Positions 7,826-7,960 of a stretch of 7,960 bases of DNA are shown one piece after another; position 1 is the first letter of the stretch, and the number at the start of each line of letters is the position of its first letter. The translations under genes and the position numbers were made by a program. This DNA comes from Fidelibacterota bacterium SCGC AAA003-L08 (GTDB lineage: Bacteria; Fidelibacterota; Marinisomatia; SCGC-AAA003-L08; D37C17), in assembly GCA_000405805.1 (NCBI GenBank), contig ASPJ01000041.1:1-7960 (forward strand), in the 5' to 3' direction. The notes beneath the pieces are model-generated. The model did not search any database. It was not told where the DNA came from and worked only from the letters and a program-made list of their open reading frames with translations.

Positions 7826-7952
7826 AAAAAAAACTTTCATAACATAAATATAATAGTTCTAAATTAGCTTCTCGTTTTAAAATAAATTTTTTACATACCG
7901 TTACACCAATAAAGTTATAACAGTATTAAATTTATTTAGGGGAAAATTATTT
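7826..7952 (+). promoter_or_regulatory. AT-rich intergenic spacer with weak promoter candidates
   Basis: This is the only real gene-free stretch in the window. It holds a perfect TATAAT at 7849-7854, but the expected -35 position is only an A-tract. A second candidate is GTTACA (7900-7905) spaced 18 bases from TATTAA (7924-7929). In such AT-rich DNA these may be chance matches. I see no GC-rich hairpin with a T-run that would end the upstream transcript, although T6 is present at 7887-7892. No tRNA or small gene is visible. Confidence 0.3.
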
Positions 7953-7960
7953 AAGGAGGA
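7953..7960 (+). promoter_or_regulatory. Strong Shine-Dalgarno sequence for a gene beyond the right edge
   Basis: AAGGAGGA forms the last eight bases and closely matches the complement of the 16S rRNA 3' end. A plus-strand gene probably starts within about 10 bases outside the window. It is the strongest ribosome binding site here; the five genes upstream have weak or embedded ones. Confidence 0.7.

Noticed and set aside
7879..7892. AAAAT-AA-ATTTT followed by T's as a terminator
   Set aside because: The stem is all A-T with a 2-base loop, which cannot form a stable terminator hairpin.

Overview
The window is AT-rich (about one third G+C by eye) and reads as one plus-strand block of five genes with almost no space between them, followed by a 135-base non-coding gap at the right edge. 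The style suggests a low-GC marine member of the Fibrobacteres-Chlorobi-Bacteroidetes (FCB) superphylum, most likely Candidatus Marinimicrobia (SAR406) or a close relative. The reasons are a secreted beta-barrel whose mature N-terminus begins with Gln and carries a PorV/DUF5723-like 'DARxLGxxGAYT' opening, a large partner lipoprotein of the kind common in FCB genomes, and TTG starts. This placement is inference, not proof.

Layout: (1) bases 1-1189, the C-terminal three quarters of ATP-dependent phosphoenolpyruvate carboxykinase (pckA), cut by the left edge. (2) 1194-2360, S-adenosylmethionine synthase (metK), 4 bases after pckA. (3) 2366-3676, S-adenosylhomocysteine hydrolase (ahcY), directly after metK; its best start is the second of two TTG codons. 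(4) about 3691-6390, a roughly 899-residue predicted lipoprotein of unknown function. Its reading frame contains no ATG, GTG or TTG for the first ~400 bases after the preceding stop, and its signal peptide appears to begin at an ATT codon. (5) 6377-7825, a 482-residue predicted outer-membrane beta-barrel protein overlapping gene 4 by 14 bases. (6) 7826-7960, an AT-rich spacer with possible promoter elements, ending in a perfect Shine-Dalgarno sequence for a gene just outside the window.

Two functional themes share one probable transcript. metK and ahcY make S-adenosylmethionine and remove the S-adenosylhomocysteine left by methyl transfer, and pckA supplies phosphoenolpyruvate from oxaloacetate. 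The two distal genes look like an envelope pair, a surface or periplasmic lipoprotein and an outer-membrane barrel, with no known function. The most notable observations are the apparent ATT start of the lipoprotein and its tight coupling to the barrel gene.
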